Positions 7,669 to 16,851 of a DNA stretch of 64,000 bases are shown here, piece by piece (within the stretch, counting starts at the first letter, position 1; each line of letters starts with the position of its first letter). The translations under genes were made by a program, and so were the position numbers. Under the pieces are notes generated by a model. That model saw nothing but the letters and a program-made list of their open reading frames with translations. It had not been told where the DNA came from and searched no databases. This DNA is from JAYWGN01 sp043778255 (GTDB lineage Bacteria > Bacteroidota > Bacteroidia > Chitinophagales > Chitinophagaceae), in contig JAYWGN010000022.1 in assembly GCA_043778255.1 (NCBI GenBank), positions 1-64,000 on the forward strand. Direction: 5' to 3'.

Positions 7669-10209
7669 CTATTCGGGTATTAAAGGTGTATCAATTACAG
7701 GTACATCATCAATAGTTTTTTGTTTGGTTTCAAATATTATTTTACCATTTTCCACATCGAGGCTAGCCATAAGGGTGTCGCCACTTTTTATATTCATATT
7801 CAATATTTCTTCGGCTAATGGATCTTCCAAATACTTTTGTATTGCCCTGTGCAAAGGCCTTGCACCAAATTGTACATCGTATCCTTTGTCGGCTATAAAG
7901 TCTTTTGCCTCTTTTGTAATTTCCAAATCAAAGCCAATATTATTCAACCTTTTTAATACGGCTTTCATTATAATGTCAATAATTATATGAATATCCTCTT
8001 TGGTTAAAGAGTTAAATATAACTACATCATCTATTCTATTCAAAAACTCTGGGCTAAATGTTTTCTTTAGGGCTTTTTCAATTACTGCTTTATTGTTTTC
8101 TTCGCTATTAGCCACTTTACTTGCTGTAGCAAAGCCTACCCCATCACCAAAATCTTTTAACTGCCTTACGCCAATGTTGGAGGTCATTATTATTAGGGTA
8201 TTTTTAAAATCTATTTTTCTACCCATACCATCGGTTAATATACCATCGTCCAACACTTGTAGTAGTATGTTATAAATATCGGGGTGTGCCTTCTCTATTT
8301 CATCGAGTAGTACTACACTATATGGCTTACGCCTTACCTTTTCGGTTAGCTGTCCGCCTTCTTCGTAACCAACATAGCCTGGCGGTGCACCTACCAAACG
8401 GCTTACGGTGAATTTTTCCATGTACTCACTCATATCTATACGTATAAGTGCATCATCACTATCAAACATGTGCCTTGCCAATGCCCTTGCCAACTCCGTT
8501 TTTCCAACACCAGTTGGGCCTAAAAATATAAATGTGCCAATTGGTTTTTTGGGGTCTTTAAGTCCAACCCTATTACGTTGTATAGCTTTTACTACTTTTT
8601 GTACGGCACTATCTTGCCCTATTACATTAGCATTTAAGTCCTCAGCCATTTTACGTAATTTTTCTGTTTCGGCTTGTACCATTCGCTTTACTGGTATGCC
8701 TGTCATCATACTTATTACTTCGGCTATTTGCTCTTCCTCTATAGGAAATCTTTTGTGTTTACTTTCCTCTTCCCATTGGCTTTTTGCTTTTAGCAAATCT
8801 TCTTCTAGCCTTCGTTCATTATCACGCAAAGCTGCTGCCTCTTCAAATCGTTGGCTTTTTACAACTTTATTTTTTTCAAGTTTTATAGCTTCTATTTGTT
8901 TTTCATAATCCACTATATTTTCTGGTACATTTATATTTTTCAAATGTACTCTAGCTCCTACCTCATCTAATACATCAATTGCTTTGTCGGGTAGCAGCCT
9001 ATCGGTTACATAACGGTCGCTTAGTTTTACACAAGCCTCTATAGCCTCATCGTTATAAGTAACGTTATGAAAGTCCTCGTATTTATCTTTAATGTTGTGC
9101 AATATTTTAATGGTATCATCTACACTAGGTGGCTCTACCAATACTTTTTGAAACCGCCTATCCAAGGCACCATCTTTTTCAATATGCATACGGTACTCAT
9201 CGAGTGTAGTAGCACCAATACATTGTAGTTCGCCACGTGCTAATGCTGGTTTAAATATATTGCTAGCATCAAGGCTACCACTTGCACCACCTGCACCTAC
9301 TATGGTATGCATTTCATCTATAAATAATATAACATCTCTATTTTTTTCTAACTCAGTCATTATAGCTTTCATTCGCTCTTCAAACTGACCACGGTATTTG
9401 GTACCTGCTACAAGTGCAGCAAGGTCTAGTGATACTACTCTTTTATCGAACAATACACGGCTTACTTTACGTTGTATTATTCGCAACGCCAAGCCTTCTA
9501 TAATAGCTGTTTTACCCACACCTGGCTCACCAATTAGTATAGGGTTATTTTTTTTCCGACGGCTCAATATTTGCGATACCCTTTCTATTTCCTCCTCTCG
9601 GCCTATTATAGGGTCAAGTGCATTTAGCTCTGCTAGTTTTGTAATATCACGCCCAAAGTTATCGAGTACAGGTGTTTTTGTTTTGTTATTTGGCTGTTGT
9701 TTTTGCTTGGCTTGAAAGTTCTCATCTTTATCAAACTCATCTTCATCATTAAATTCAGCTTTGGGGTTGTTGGTAGTAACCAAACCTAGCTCGTTACGAA
9801 AAAGGTCATAATCCACATCAAAATTATTTAATATTTGTGTAGCAATATTTTCTTTATTTTTAAGTATGGATAGCATTAAATGCTCCGTTTCTACTGTTGC
9901 ACTTTTTAGTGCTTTAGCTTCTAATACTGTTACTCGTATTACCTTTTCGGCTTGCCGTGTAAGTGGAAGGCTGTTGATATTAGCAATATTTTTTCCGCTT
10001 TTATCTTTTATGGCCAACTCAATTTCTTTTCGTAATTCATATAAATCTACATTACACTTTTTAAGCAATGCAACGGCTGTATTTTCACCATCTCTTATAA
10101 GCCCAAGTACCAAATGTTCGGTACCTATAAAGTCGTTACCAAGCCTAAGAGCCTCTTCTCTGCTGAACGAAATGATTTCTTTTACTTGTGCTGAAAAATT
10201 ATTATCCAT
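7669..10209 (-). CDS. clpC: ATP-dependent Clp protease ATP-binding subunit ClpC
   Basis: 846 residues. Two Clp-N repeats occupy about residues 1-145. The first AAA+ domain has Walker A GEPGVGKT and Walker B VILFIDEMH. A UVR-like coiled segment lies near residue 420. The second AAA+ domain has GPTGVGKT and VVLLDEIEKAHPD, followed by the D2-small domain. The loop GDGVGFATAS carries the G-V-G-F motif that docks ClpP, so it is a protease unfoldase rather than a ClpB disaggregase. Length and order are those of ClpC/MecB. It is transcribed alone; clpP is not nearby. It degrades regulatory and damaged proteins in the cytoplasm. Confidence 0.95.
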   Translation of the reverse strand: MDNNFSAQVKEIISFSREEALRLGNDFIGTEHLVLGLIRDGENTAVALLKKCNVDLYELRKEIELAIKDKSGKNIANINSLPLTRQAEKVIRVTVLEAKALKSATVETEHLMLSILKNKENIATQILNNFDVDYDLFRNELGLVTTNNPKAEFNDEDEFDKDENFQAKQKQQPNNKTKTPVLDNFGRDITKLAELNALDPIIGREEEIERVSQILSRRKKNNPILIGEPGVGKTAIIEGLALRIIQRKVSRVLFDKRVVSLDLAALVAGTKYRGQFEERMKAIMTELEKNRDVILFIDEMHTIVGAGGASGSLDASNIFKPALARGELQCIGATTLDEYRMHIEKDGALDRRFQKVLVEPPSVDDTIKILHNIKDKYEDFHNVTYNDEAIEACVKLSDRYVTDRLLPDKAIDVLDEVGARVHLKNINVPENIVDYEKQIEAIKLEKNKVVKSQRFEEAAALRDNERRLEEDLLKAKSQWEEESKHKRFPIEEEQIAEVISMMTGIPVKRMVQAETEKLRKMAEDLNANVIGQDSAVQKVVKAIQRNRVGLKDPKKPIGTFIFLGPTGVGKTELARALARHMFDSDDALIRIDMSEYMEKFTVSRLVGAPPGYVGYEEGGQLTEKVRRKPYSVVLLDEIEKAHPDIYNILLQVLDDGILTDGMGRKIDFKNTLIIMTSNIGVRQLKDFGDGVGFATASKVANSEENNKAVIEKALKKTFSPEFLNRIDDVVIFNSLTKEDIHIIIDIIMKAVLKRLNNIGFDLEITKEAKDFIADKGYDVQFGARPLHRAIQKYLEDPLAEEILNMNIKSGDTLMASLDVENGKIIFETKQKTIDDVPVIDTPLIPE

Positions 10210-10343
10210 TTTTTATAATTATTTCTTTGTTACAATATTAACCAATAATTTTGGGTTTATATTGTATATGTTTTTAACAATTGTTACTATTATAACGCTA
10301 TAATATTGTAAATAGTTTCATAACTTAAAATTTACTTACTCCA

Positions 10344-10712
10344 ATGAATTTCAAAATTGATACCAAACAGAAATTTTATGTAATAGAACCCGAACTAACC
10401 CAATTAACTGCTAATATGGCAGAACAGTTGAGTATTAAATTGTTACAACTTGCCAATACTGAACCTTATAATATTATTATAAAGTTAACAAATATTAGCA
10501 ATATTACTATGGAGGCTTGTGAAATATTAGTTAATTGTAGGGTAACTATAAACCAACAAAACCACAGTATGGTGTGTTGCAACGTTACTGATACAGTATT
10601 AGAACAAATAATTGCATTTGAAATGGAAGAAGCCCTTAACATAACACCAACCGAAAGTGAGGCTTGGGATATTGTACAAATGGATGAAATAGAAAGAGAG
10701 TTTGATAATTAA
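10344..10712 (+). CDS. STAS-domain-like protein
   Basis: 122 residues with the alternating beta-alpha pattern of a STAS domain: FYVIEPELTQLTANMAEQLS, then NIIIKLTNISNITMEACEIL where antagonist proteins carry the phosphorylatable Ser, and HSMVCCNVTDTVLEQI. The C-terminal 30 residues are acidic (ESEAWDIVQMDEIEREFD). It may take part in partner switching or be a structural STAS protein, but no kinase or phosphatase gene is adjacent. It is followed by a run of GATAATTTG repeats and then the glycosyltransferase. The family call is moderate because STAS sequences are very diverse. Confidence 0.6.
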   Translation: MNFKIDTKQKFYVIEPELTQLTANMAEQLSIKLLQLANTEPYNIIIKLTNISNITMEACEILVNCRVTINQQNHSMVCCNVTDTVLEQIIAFEMEEALNITPTESEAWDIVQMDEIEREFDN

Positions 10713-10718
10713 ATTTTT

Positions 10719-10800
10719 GTGATAATTTGATGATACAATAATTTGATATTGTGATAATTTGAAATGTTTGTCAATACTTTTTTTTAGCGAAGCAAAAAAA
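10719..10800. repeat. Short dispersed repeats: GATAATTTG units and a GCTTCGCT motif
   Basis: Three copies of a (GT)GATAATTTGA-like unit occur between 10719 and 10764. At 10781-10800 follows an A/T-flanked AGCGAAGC, whose reverse complement GCTTCGCTAAAA matches the 19-bp tandem repeat at 28460-28516. No gene is present. Confidence 0.6.
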
Positions 10801-10917
10801 ATAAAACCAGTAACCCGATTAATAACCAATGCTTAACTTTGCTGTATAATCTAATAAATTCCGAAGTAAAACAATATTCCTACTTATTGCGTATGTAGGT
10901 ACAATTTTTAGTAAACA

Positions 10918-12405
10918 ATGAAAATCCTTTTAATAATAGCACTAATTATATATACATTAACTACCCTCTACATATTTATATATACCATATTACAATGCCA
11001 CTTAACTGTTGCTTATGTAAAATGGAAAAAAAAGAAAATTATCCAACCTATATATAATGAAAATGATGCAATAAGGGTAACCGTACAATTGCCTATATAC
11101 AATGAGCCTTATGTAACCGAAAGGTTGGTAAATGCAGTATGTGCTTTGCAGTATCCACAGCATTTGTTAGATATTCAAATACTTGATGATAGTAACGACG
11201 AAACAATTGAAATAGCCAATAATTGTGCTGCACATTGGGCTGCCAAAGGGTTTGATATAAAAGTAATACGACGTGCCGACCGTGTAGGCTTTAAAGCAGG
11301 TGCTTTAAAATATGGTTTGGAGTTTGCAAAGGCTGAGTTTATTGCCATATTCGATTCGGACTTTGTACCCAACCCCGATTTTTTAATAAAAACTGTACCT
11401 GTACTTAACCAACCTAATATTGGTATGGTACAAACCCGTTGGGGCCATACTAACAGGGAGTTTTCGTTAATTACTAAGGCACAAGCCTTTTGGTTAGAAA
11501 ACCACTTTAGAATAGAACAAACAAGCCGTAGTAACCTACAATTATTTTTCAACTTCAACGGTACAGCAGGTATATGGAAAAAACAAGCAATACTTGAAGC
11601 AGGCAATTGGCAGGCTGATACCCTAACCGAAGATTTGGATTTGAGCTACCGTGCACAAGTAAAAGGTTGGAAGTTTTTGTACTTAGAGGATACAGTAAGC
11701 CCAGCCGAACTACCACCAACATTAGCTGCATTTAAAAGCCAACAATTTAGATGGACAAAAGGAGGCGCCGAAGTAAGCCGTAAAATGATACCGACAATAT
11801 TACGTTCCAAACAATCGTTTGCCGTTAAGTTTCATGCAATAGGGCATTTGCTTAACTCTGGTGTATATTTAGCCATTGCAATTAGTGCATTTTTAAGTAT
11901 TCCATTATTGTTTATTAAAGATGTAATACCACAGCTACGGGGTACATTATCAATAGGGGTTATATTTTTTAGCAACTTTATAATATTGGGTATTACTTAT
12001 TATTTAGCTACCAAAGATTACTTTAAGGCAAAAGGTTTTTTAGCTTTTTTAAAAATGTTTCAAATATACTTAAGTATAGCAGCAGGTATGTGTTTTCATA
12101 ATAGTAGAGCCGTACTACAAGGGTACTTTGGTAAAAAAAGCCCTTTTATAAGAACCCCAAAGTTTAACGCCGAAACCAATGGTATAGAAGCTATACAAAG
12201 ATTTACCACCAAAAAAATAGGCAAAGGAATATACTTATACTTTACATTATTTACCCTGTTTGCAAGTGCATTAGTATATGGAGTATTTTCTCAAAATTTT
12301 GGTTTTTTAGTATTCCATGCCACCTTAACTATTGGGTTGGGTTTACTTATATACTTTGAACTAGCAGACCATCGCCGCTATACACGAAATGCAATGGCAG
12401 CCTAA
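10918..12405 (+). CDS. Membrane glycosyltransferase, GT2 family (cellulose synthase/mannan synthase-like)
   Basis: 495 residues. One N-terminal membrane helix leads into a GT-A domain: VQLPIYNE, the DDSNDET motif, FDSDFVPNPDF (DxD), TEDLDLSYR (catalytic TED) and QQFRWTKG (Q-x-x-R-W). This D, DxD, TED, QxxRW set marks processive beta-glycosyltransferases. Four or five C-terminal membrane helices follow. It should use a nucleotide sugar on the cytoplasmic face and make or extend an exported beta-glycan or glycolipid. No PilZ domain and no BcsB partner are seen. A terminator follows, so it is probably transcribed alone. Confidence 0.85.
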   Translation: MKILLIIALIIYTLTTLYIFIYTILQCHLTVAYVKWKKKKIIQPIYNENDAIRVTVQLPIYNEPYVTERLVNAVCALQYPQHLLDIQILDDSNDETIEIANNCAAHWAAKGFDIKVIRRADRVGFKAGALKYGLEFAKAEFIAIFDSDFVPNPDFLIKTVPVLNQPNIGMVQTRWGHTNREFSLITKAQAFWLENHFRIEQTSRSNLQLFFNFNGTAGIWKKQAILEAGNWQADTLTEDLDLSYRAQVKGWKFLYLEDTVSPAELPPTLAAFKSQQFRWTKGGAEVSRKMIPTILRSKQSFAVKFHAIGHLLNSGVYLAIAISAFLSIPLLFIKDVIPQLRGTLSIGVIFFSNFIILGITYYLATKDYFKAKGFLAFLKMFQIYLSIAAGMCFHNSRAVLQGYFGKKSPFIRTPKFNAETNGIEAIQRFTTKKIGKGIYLYFTLFTLFASALVYGVFSQNFGFLVFHATLTIGLGLLIYFELADHRRYTRNAMAA

Positions 12406-12438
12406 TTTTTATAAAAGTAAATTATAATATTATTGAAC

Positions 12439-12467
12439 AATGCAATACTTAGGTATTGCATTTTTTT
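12439..12467 (+). terminator. Terminator after the GT2 glycosyltransferase
   Basis: AATGCAATAC (12439-12448) and GTATTGCATT (12453-12462) form a perfect 10-bp stem with a TTAG loop, followed by a T-run. Confidence 0.8.
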
Positions 12468-12606
12468 GTAATAAAAAAAATATTTTTTTACTTTTTAAAA
12501 ACCAACGGTTATCAATAACCGTAAGTATAAAAGTTACAAACAAATAAATTAACAAAACATTGTAACATTAAAAAATATAAATTTAAAAACTAAAAAATTA
12601 CATTTT

Positions 12607-13482
12607 ATGAAGTTATTCAAACTCAGTGCTGCACTATGTATAGCAGCATTACCAACTTTACTTACTGCACAAACTCCCATTAGTGGTTTTATGCAAGGTA
12701 AGGGCAAAGGCAACGTAGTAGTTAGTTATAGCACCGAAAGTTATGACCAAGTATTTCTTGTACCTAAAAAAATTGATGGCGTTCCAGTATTTAACAAAGT
12801 TACCGTACAATCAACATCACTTTATAGTACTGTTGGTTTAAGTAATAAGGTTGATTTACAATTTAACCTACCTTCAATTAAATCAACCGGCGAAGCCAAA
12901 CAAGGCGAACTAGATGCAGGTTTTCAAAACGAAAGAAAAGGCTTACAGGATTTAAGTTTGTATGTAAAGTACAACCCTTACAAAGCCAAAGTAGGTAAAG
13001 GTAACTTAAGCTTAATTACATCAATGGGTTTACAATTACCAATGGGTAGTTATAAGGTAGAAGAAGGTTTACAATCAATACTAGCTATTGGTAACCACAC
13101 TACACAGCTTAATACATTTGCTTTATTACAATATAAGGCAGATAAGGGCTTTTTTGTAAACGGCTCAATGGGTTATAGCTTACGTAGCGGTTCGGCACCA
13201 GAGGCACTTGTAGCCGAGTTAAAAGCAGGTTATGCAGCCAAAGCATTTTATGTAGATGCATTTATAGCTGGTCAATCAAGCAGCAAAGGAACAGATATAT
13301 TAAAAGAAGGTTTTACAGGAGTATTTCCAAATACACAAGTTAATTACAGCAAAGTTGGTTTAAGCTTATACGTACCAATTTCTAAAGGTTTTGGTGCAGC
13401 AGCTGGCTTTAGCAGTTATGTATCTGGTCGCAATATTGGTGCAGCAAGTGGTGGTTATGGCGCATTAATTTACTCATTTTAA
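12607..13482 (+). CDS. Secreted outer-membrane beta-barrel-like protein
   Basis: 291 residues with a clear signal peptide (MKLFKLSAALCIAALPTLLTAQ). The mature part is made of short amphipathic strands, many ending in aromatic residues, and closes with GGYGALIYSF, a terminal aromatic residue typical of barrels inserted by the BAM complex. LYSTVGLSNKVDLQFNLP and SLITSMGLQLPMGSY resemble transporter-type barrels. It is 49 bases upstream of a fasciclin lipoprotein with no terminator between, so the two are probably co-expressed at the surface. Ligand or role unknown. Confidence 0.7.
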   Translation: MKLFKLSAALCIAALPTLLTAQTPISGFMQGKGKGNVVVSYSTESYDQVFLVPKKIDGVPVFNKVTVQSTSLYSTVGLSNKVDLQFNLPSIKSTGEAKQGELDAGFQNERKGLQDLSLYVKYNPYKAKVGKGNLSLITSMGLQLPMGSYKVEEGLQSILAIGNHTTQLNTFALLQYKADKGFFVNGSMGYSLRSGSAPEALVAELKAGYAAKAFYVDAFIAGQSSSKGTDILKEGFTGVFPNTQVNYSKVGLSLYVPISKGFGAAAGFSSYVSGRNIGAASGGYGALIYSF

Positions 13483-13531
13483 TTACAACAACATTTAACA
13501 AAAAAATATTAAAAACAATAAAAATAATATC

Positions 13532-14485
13532 ATGACATTTAATAAAATTATACTTGCAACAGCCCTAATAGGTAGCACATTTGCAAGTTGCAAAAAATTT
13601 AGCGACGAGAAACCCTCAATAGCTGGTATAGCTGTAGCAGGTGCTGACTTTTCAACCTTAGAAACAGCAGCAGTACTAGGCGGAGTAGCCGTTACATTAT
13701 CTAACAAAAACCCTAACGACCCAACAGGTAGCTACACAGTATTTGCACCTAACAATGCAGCATTTGCAAGGTTAGGCTTGGTAGATGCAACTACATTGAA
13801 TGGCTTACAACCTAGCTTTTTAACTACAACTTTACTTTACCATACTAGCAATGGCAACATAACTAGTGGTGTAATTAATATGGGTGGCAACAGCCCAAGT
13901 GTAATAGGCGTAAATCGTAAATTTATAACACGTGGTAGCGACAAATACATTAACGGTAGCAAAATATTAGCAACCGATGTAAGTGCTAGCAACGGTACTG
14001 TAAATGTAATAGATAAAGTAATGTTAGGTACAGGTGTTAATATAGTAGCAAGTGCACAATTGCTAAGCGGTTCTAAAGTATTTAAGGGTCCAGAACTTAC
14101 CTTCCTTGTAGATGCAGTAGTATATGCAGGACTTGCAGGTGTACTAAGCGACCCAGCTAACAACTTTACTATATATGCCCCTACCGATGCAGCTTTCAAG
14201 GCTTTAGGCTTTGCAACACCAGCAGCAGTAAGAGCAGCACTTACCCCTATGCAAGTACAAGGTATATTGCTTAACCATGCTATAGGTGGTGGCAAATTTA
14301 CCAGTGAGTTAAGTGGTACTACAGCAGCAACTGCAGGTGGTGGCACACTTACCTATGGTGCATTTAACAACGGTGTATATACTATTAAAAGTGCAGGTAT
14401 TGCAGCTCCTGCTAACATGGTTATACCTGATATATTTTGTAGCAACGGAGTGGTGCATTTAATCGATAAAGTATTATTACCATAA
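13532..14485 (+). CDS. Lipoprotein with two fasciclin (FAS1) domains
   Basis: 317 residues. The signal peptide ends at a lipobox, FASC (Cys19). Two FAS1 repeats follow, about residues 35-165 and 170-317. Each has the FAS1 signatures: YTVFAPNNAAFARLG with NVIDKVML in the first, and FTIYAPTDAAFKALG with GVVHLIDKVLLP in the second. FAS1 domains mediate adhesion between cells or to matrix. The protein probably sits on the outer membrane and is made together with the barrel protein upstream. A second, single-domain fasciclin protein lies at 53327. Confidence 0.88.
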   Translation: MTFNKIILATALIGSTFASCKKFSDEKPSIAGIAVAGADFSTLETAAVLGGVAVTLSNKNPNDPTGSYTVFAPNNAAFARLGLVDATTLNGLQPSFLTTTLLYHTSNGNITSGVINMGGNSPSVIGVNRKFITRGSDKYINGSKILATDVSASNGTVNVIDKVMLGTGVNIVASAQLLSGSKVFKGPELTFLVDAVVYAGLAGVLSDPANNFTIYAPTDAAFKALGFATPAAVRAALTPMQVQGILLNHAIGGGKFTSELSGTTAATAGGGTLTYGAFNNGVYTIKSAGIAAPANMVIPDIFCSNGVVHLIDKVLLP

Positions 14486-14518
14486 CATAAGTTTTCTTAT
14501 ATTTTGTTTTGTTTATAC

Positions 14519-14546
14519 ACTGCCCTTCTAGTAAGGGCAGTTATAT
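14519..14546 (+). terminator. Terminator after the fasciclin lipoprotein
   Basis: ACTGCCCTT (14519-14527) and AAGGGCAGT (14533-14541) form a 9-bp perfect stem with a 5-base loop, followed by a T-rich run. Confidence 0.75.
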
Positions 14547-14809
14547 TTTTATCACATTCCAATAGCAGCAGCATACATCACAGGTAGCATTGTTATAATT
14601 AATTTTTTTTTGGGGTTAAGCTATGTACTACTATGTAACTTTAGTGGCGTTAGCACCGTTCAAGTGTAGTATTTCTATTAAGCTATTTAGGTGTAGTAGT
14701 TTGTATTATATACTAACTCTTTTTTTATTGCAATACAAGTTTTATGTAATAACATTGTGAAATGGTATTTAGTCCAAAAGTATTTTAGCTAATTAACATC
14801 AAATGCCGA

Positions 14810-14861
14810 CCTGCCTGCCGGCAGGCAGGTTGAATAAACAAACTTGCCTACCGGCAGGCAG
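14810..14861. repeat. Pair of GC-rich palindromes (REP-like)
   Basis: A perfect 20-base palindrome of CCTGCCTGCCGGCAGGCAGG type occupies 14810-14829. A second, imperfect copy of the same core (TTGCCTACCGGCAGGCAG) follows at 14844-14861. Its base composition is far from the AT-rich surroundings. A related ACCTGCC/GGCAGGT palindrome is found at 34168-34184. Confidence 0.75.
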
Positions 14862-15017
14862 TTAGTACAATAAGGCGAAGCCGCAATTGGACTATATTGT
14901 TTATCATTTCGGTATAATTTGCATTATAGTGGCAAATGCATTTTACAAAAAAATATAAACATGCAAATTATTTGCCATTCAATGATGAAACCATATTTTT
15001 ACAGTTAAATAATTAAA

Positions 15018-16589
15018 ATGATAAAAAACTTACTATGCTTCGGCATTTTATTTACAATAATTGTAAATACAAGAGCACAAACTTTTAATGTATCGTGGGG
15101 AGAAAGAGTGAAAATAACCAACGAATTTGACGATGCTGTACCAATAGGCAATGGTAAACAAATTGTATTTAAAATTAAACAACCTAAACGGATGTTTAGT
15201 ATGAATATACCCGAAAATTATTTAATGATTGTAAACGCTAAAATGGAGACTGAACTAGAGTCGGAGGAAATAAAATTAGATGAAAAAAATGGAACTATAA
15301 AAGGCTTTGAAAAATATGGTAACAATATATTTTTGATGTACGAAGCTTATGATAAAGAAACAAAAACTACTAGTGAGTATGCCTTAAAGGTAAACGAAAA
15401 AACACTAGCCCTTACTAACAAAAAAACATTGGGCACTTTTGAGGCTGACAATAGAAACGACCAAGCAAAATCACTATATAAACTTTCGGCAGACTCTACC
15501 AAAATATTATTATTCTCTGAAGGGCCAGAACGTAGAAAAGAAAATAAACATTTATTTATAACTGTATTTGATACTGACCTTAACAAAATATGGAAGAAAG
15601 ATGTTGAATTGCCTATATTAGAAAAATTTATATCCATATATGACCAAGATATTACTAACGATGGCAATGTATTTGTAGCCACCAAAGTGTATGATAAAGA
15701 AGTAACTAGAGAAACTGTACGTGAAGATGGTTCAAAAATACCATCGTATGTATATAAAATAAATGTATTTACCAAAGAGAGTGCTAAGCCAAAAGAAATA
15801 GCATTTAACCTTAATAACTTATTTATACAAGGTACTAAACTAACCTATAGTAAAAACGGTAGCATTACTGTGGCAGGGCTTTACAAAACAAAATCAAATG
15901 GCAACTTGAATGGCGTATTTTATGGTACACTTGATGCCAATAGTACTGAAATAAAAAACCCAAAAATAGTACCTTTTGACTCAGAAATTATACGATTGGT
16001 TGATAAAGATAGATTTGGAACCGATAAGAGTAAAGACCCTGGCTTGTATACCTCATTTAGAATAAAACATATAATGAGGAGGAGTAATGGTAGTGTTGAT
16101 TTAATAAGTGAATATTACAGATGGGACGCTTATACCACTACTAATAGCAGAGGCGGTATGCAAAACCATGTAAGGTATGAATATGGTGATATTGTAAACA
16201 CCAATATTGATAAGGAGGGTAAAGCAGTATTTACAAGAATACCAAAAGACCAATTGTATATAGATAGTGAAAAATTTCAAGGGTATTTTCCATTTTTGTA
16301 CAACGACAAATTGGTGTTATTGTATAACGATGATAAAGATAATGTGGATAGAGATTTGGAAAAAAGACCGGATGATGTACTACGATTTGACAAATCGGTA
16401 TTTGTTGCTGCCACAATTGATGCTAAAGGTGTACTAACCCGCCAAGCTATATTTAGTAATGATGATGAAAATTATGTAACCATACCACGTAACACAACCT
16501 GTATATCGCCTACCAAATACTTAATAACTGCCGACTTAACAAAGCTGTTTAAAAAAGGAACTCGGTTTGGTTTTTTAGAAGTTAAATAA
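15018..16589 (+). CDS. Secreted protein of unknown function
   Basis: 523 residues with a signal peptide (MIKNLLCFGILFTIIVNTRAQ). The mature part alternates beta-strands and charged turns, with repeated phrases such as NIFLMYEAYDKETKT, IFVTVFDTD-like segments and GSITVAGLYKTKSNG that suggest a propeller or beta-sandwich. No catalytic motif, lipobox or type IX sorting domain is visible. It is probably periplasmic or outer-membrane associated. It stands alone between a palindrome-bearing spacer and a strong hairpin. I do not recognise the family. Confidence 0.75.
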   Translation: MIKNLLCFGILFTIIVNTRAQTFNVSWGERVKITNEFDDAVPIGNGKQIVFKIKQPKRMFSMNIPENYLMIVNAKMETELESEEIKLDEKNGTIKGFEKYGNNIFLMYEAYDKETKTTSEYALKVNEKTLALTNKKTLGTFEADNRNDQAKSLYKLSADSTKILLFSEGPERRKENKHLFITVFDTDLNKIWKKDVELPILEKFISIYDQDITNDGNVFVATKVYDKEVTRETVREDGSKIPSYVYKINVFTKESAKPKEIAFNLNNLFIQGTKLTYSKNGSITVAGLYKTKSNGNLNGVFYGTLDANSTEIKNPKIVPFDSEIIRLVDKDRFGTDKSKDPGLYTSFRIKHIMRRSNGSVDLISEYYRWDAYTTTNSRGGMQNHVRYEYGDIVNTNIDKEGKAVFTRIPKDQLYIDSEKFQGYFPFLYNDKLVLLYNDDKDNVDRDLEKRPDDVLRFDKSVFVAATIDAKGVLTRQAIFSNDDENYVTIPRNTTCISPTKYLITADLTKLFKKGTRFGFLEVK

Positions 16590-16616
16590 AAAAATTACTT
16601 ATTTGTATTGAATAGC

Positions 16617-16650
16617 ACAACAAACACCTTACAGTAAAGGTGTTTGTTGT
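16617..16650 (+). terminator. Strong hairpin after the 15018-16589 gene
   Basis: A perfect 14-bp stem, 16617-16630 with 16637-16650, core CAAACACCTT/AAGGTGTTTG, with a 6-base loop. No long T-run follows on the plus strand, so it may also stabilise the mRNA end. Confidence 0.65.
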
Positions 16651-16851
16651 ATAAGGGTAATTTGTTGTGTTGTGTTATTAGTTTAGTATTTATTTGTATA
16701 GCTAACCATCGTTATTTTAATGGCTTAACCAACTTTTGTATTAAGTTTATTAACTAACAATACAATATATTAATTTATGTTCAAATAAAAATGTTCTTAC
16801 TATTAATTAGAGTCTACTACTCACCATTACATTTTATTAAAAATTATTGCC

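Larger units (their letters stand above)
14486..15017. other. Gene-free interval with terminator and GC-rich palindromes
   Basis: 532 bases without a convincing gene. It contains the terminator at 14519, then AT-rich spacer, two GC-rich palindromes at 14810-14861, and a GGCGAAGCC mini-palindrome near 14874. The last 80 bases are AT-rich leader of the next gene. Confidence 0.7.

Noticed and set aside
8408..8908. Long antisense frame in clpC (166 residues) and similar frames opposite dnaA, glmS, malQ, the SPT-type gene and others
   Set aside because: All lie wholly inside strongly supported genes on the other strand and show no family signature. They are shadows.
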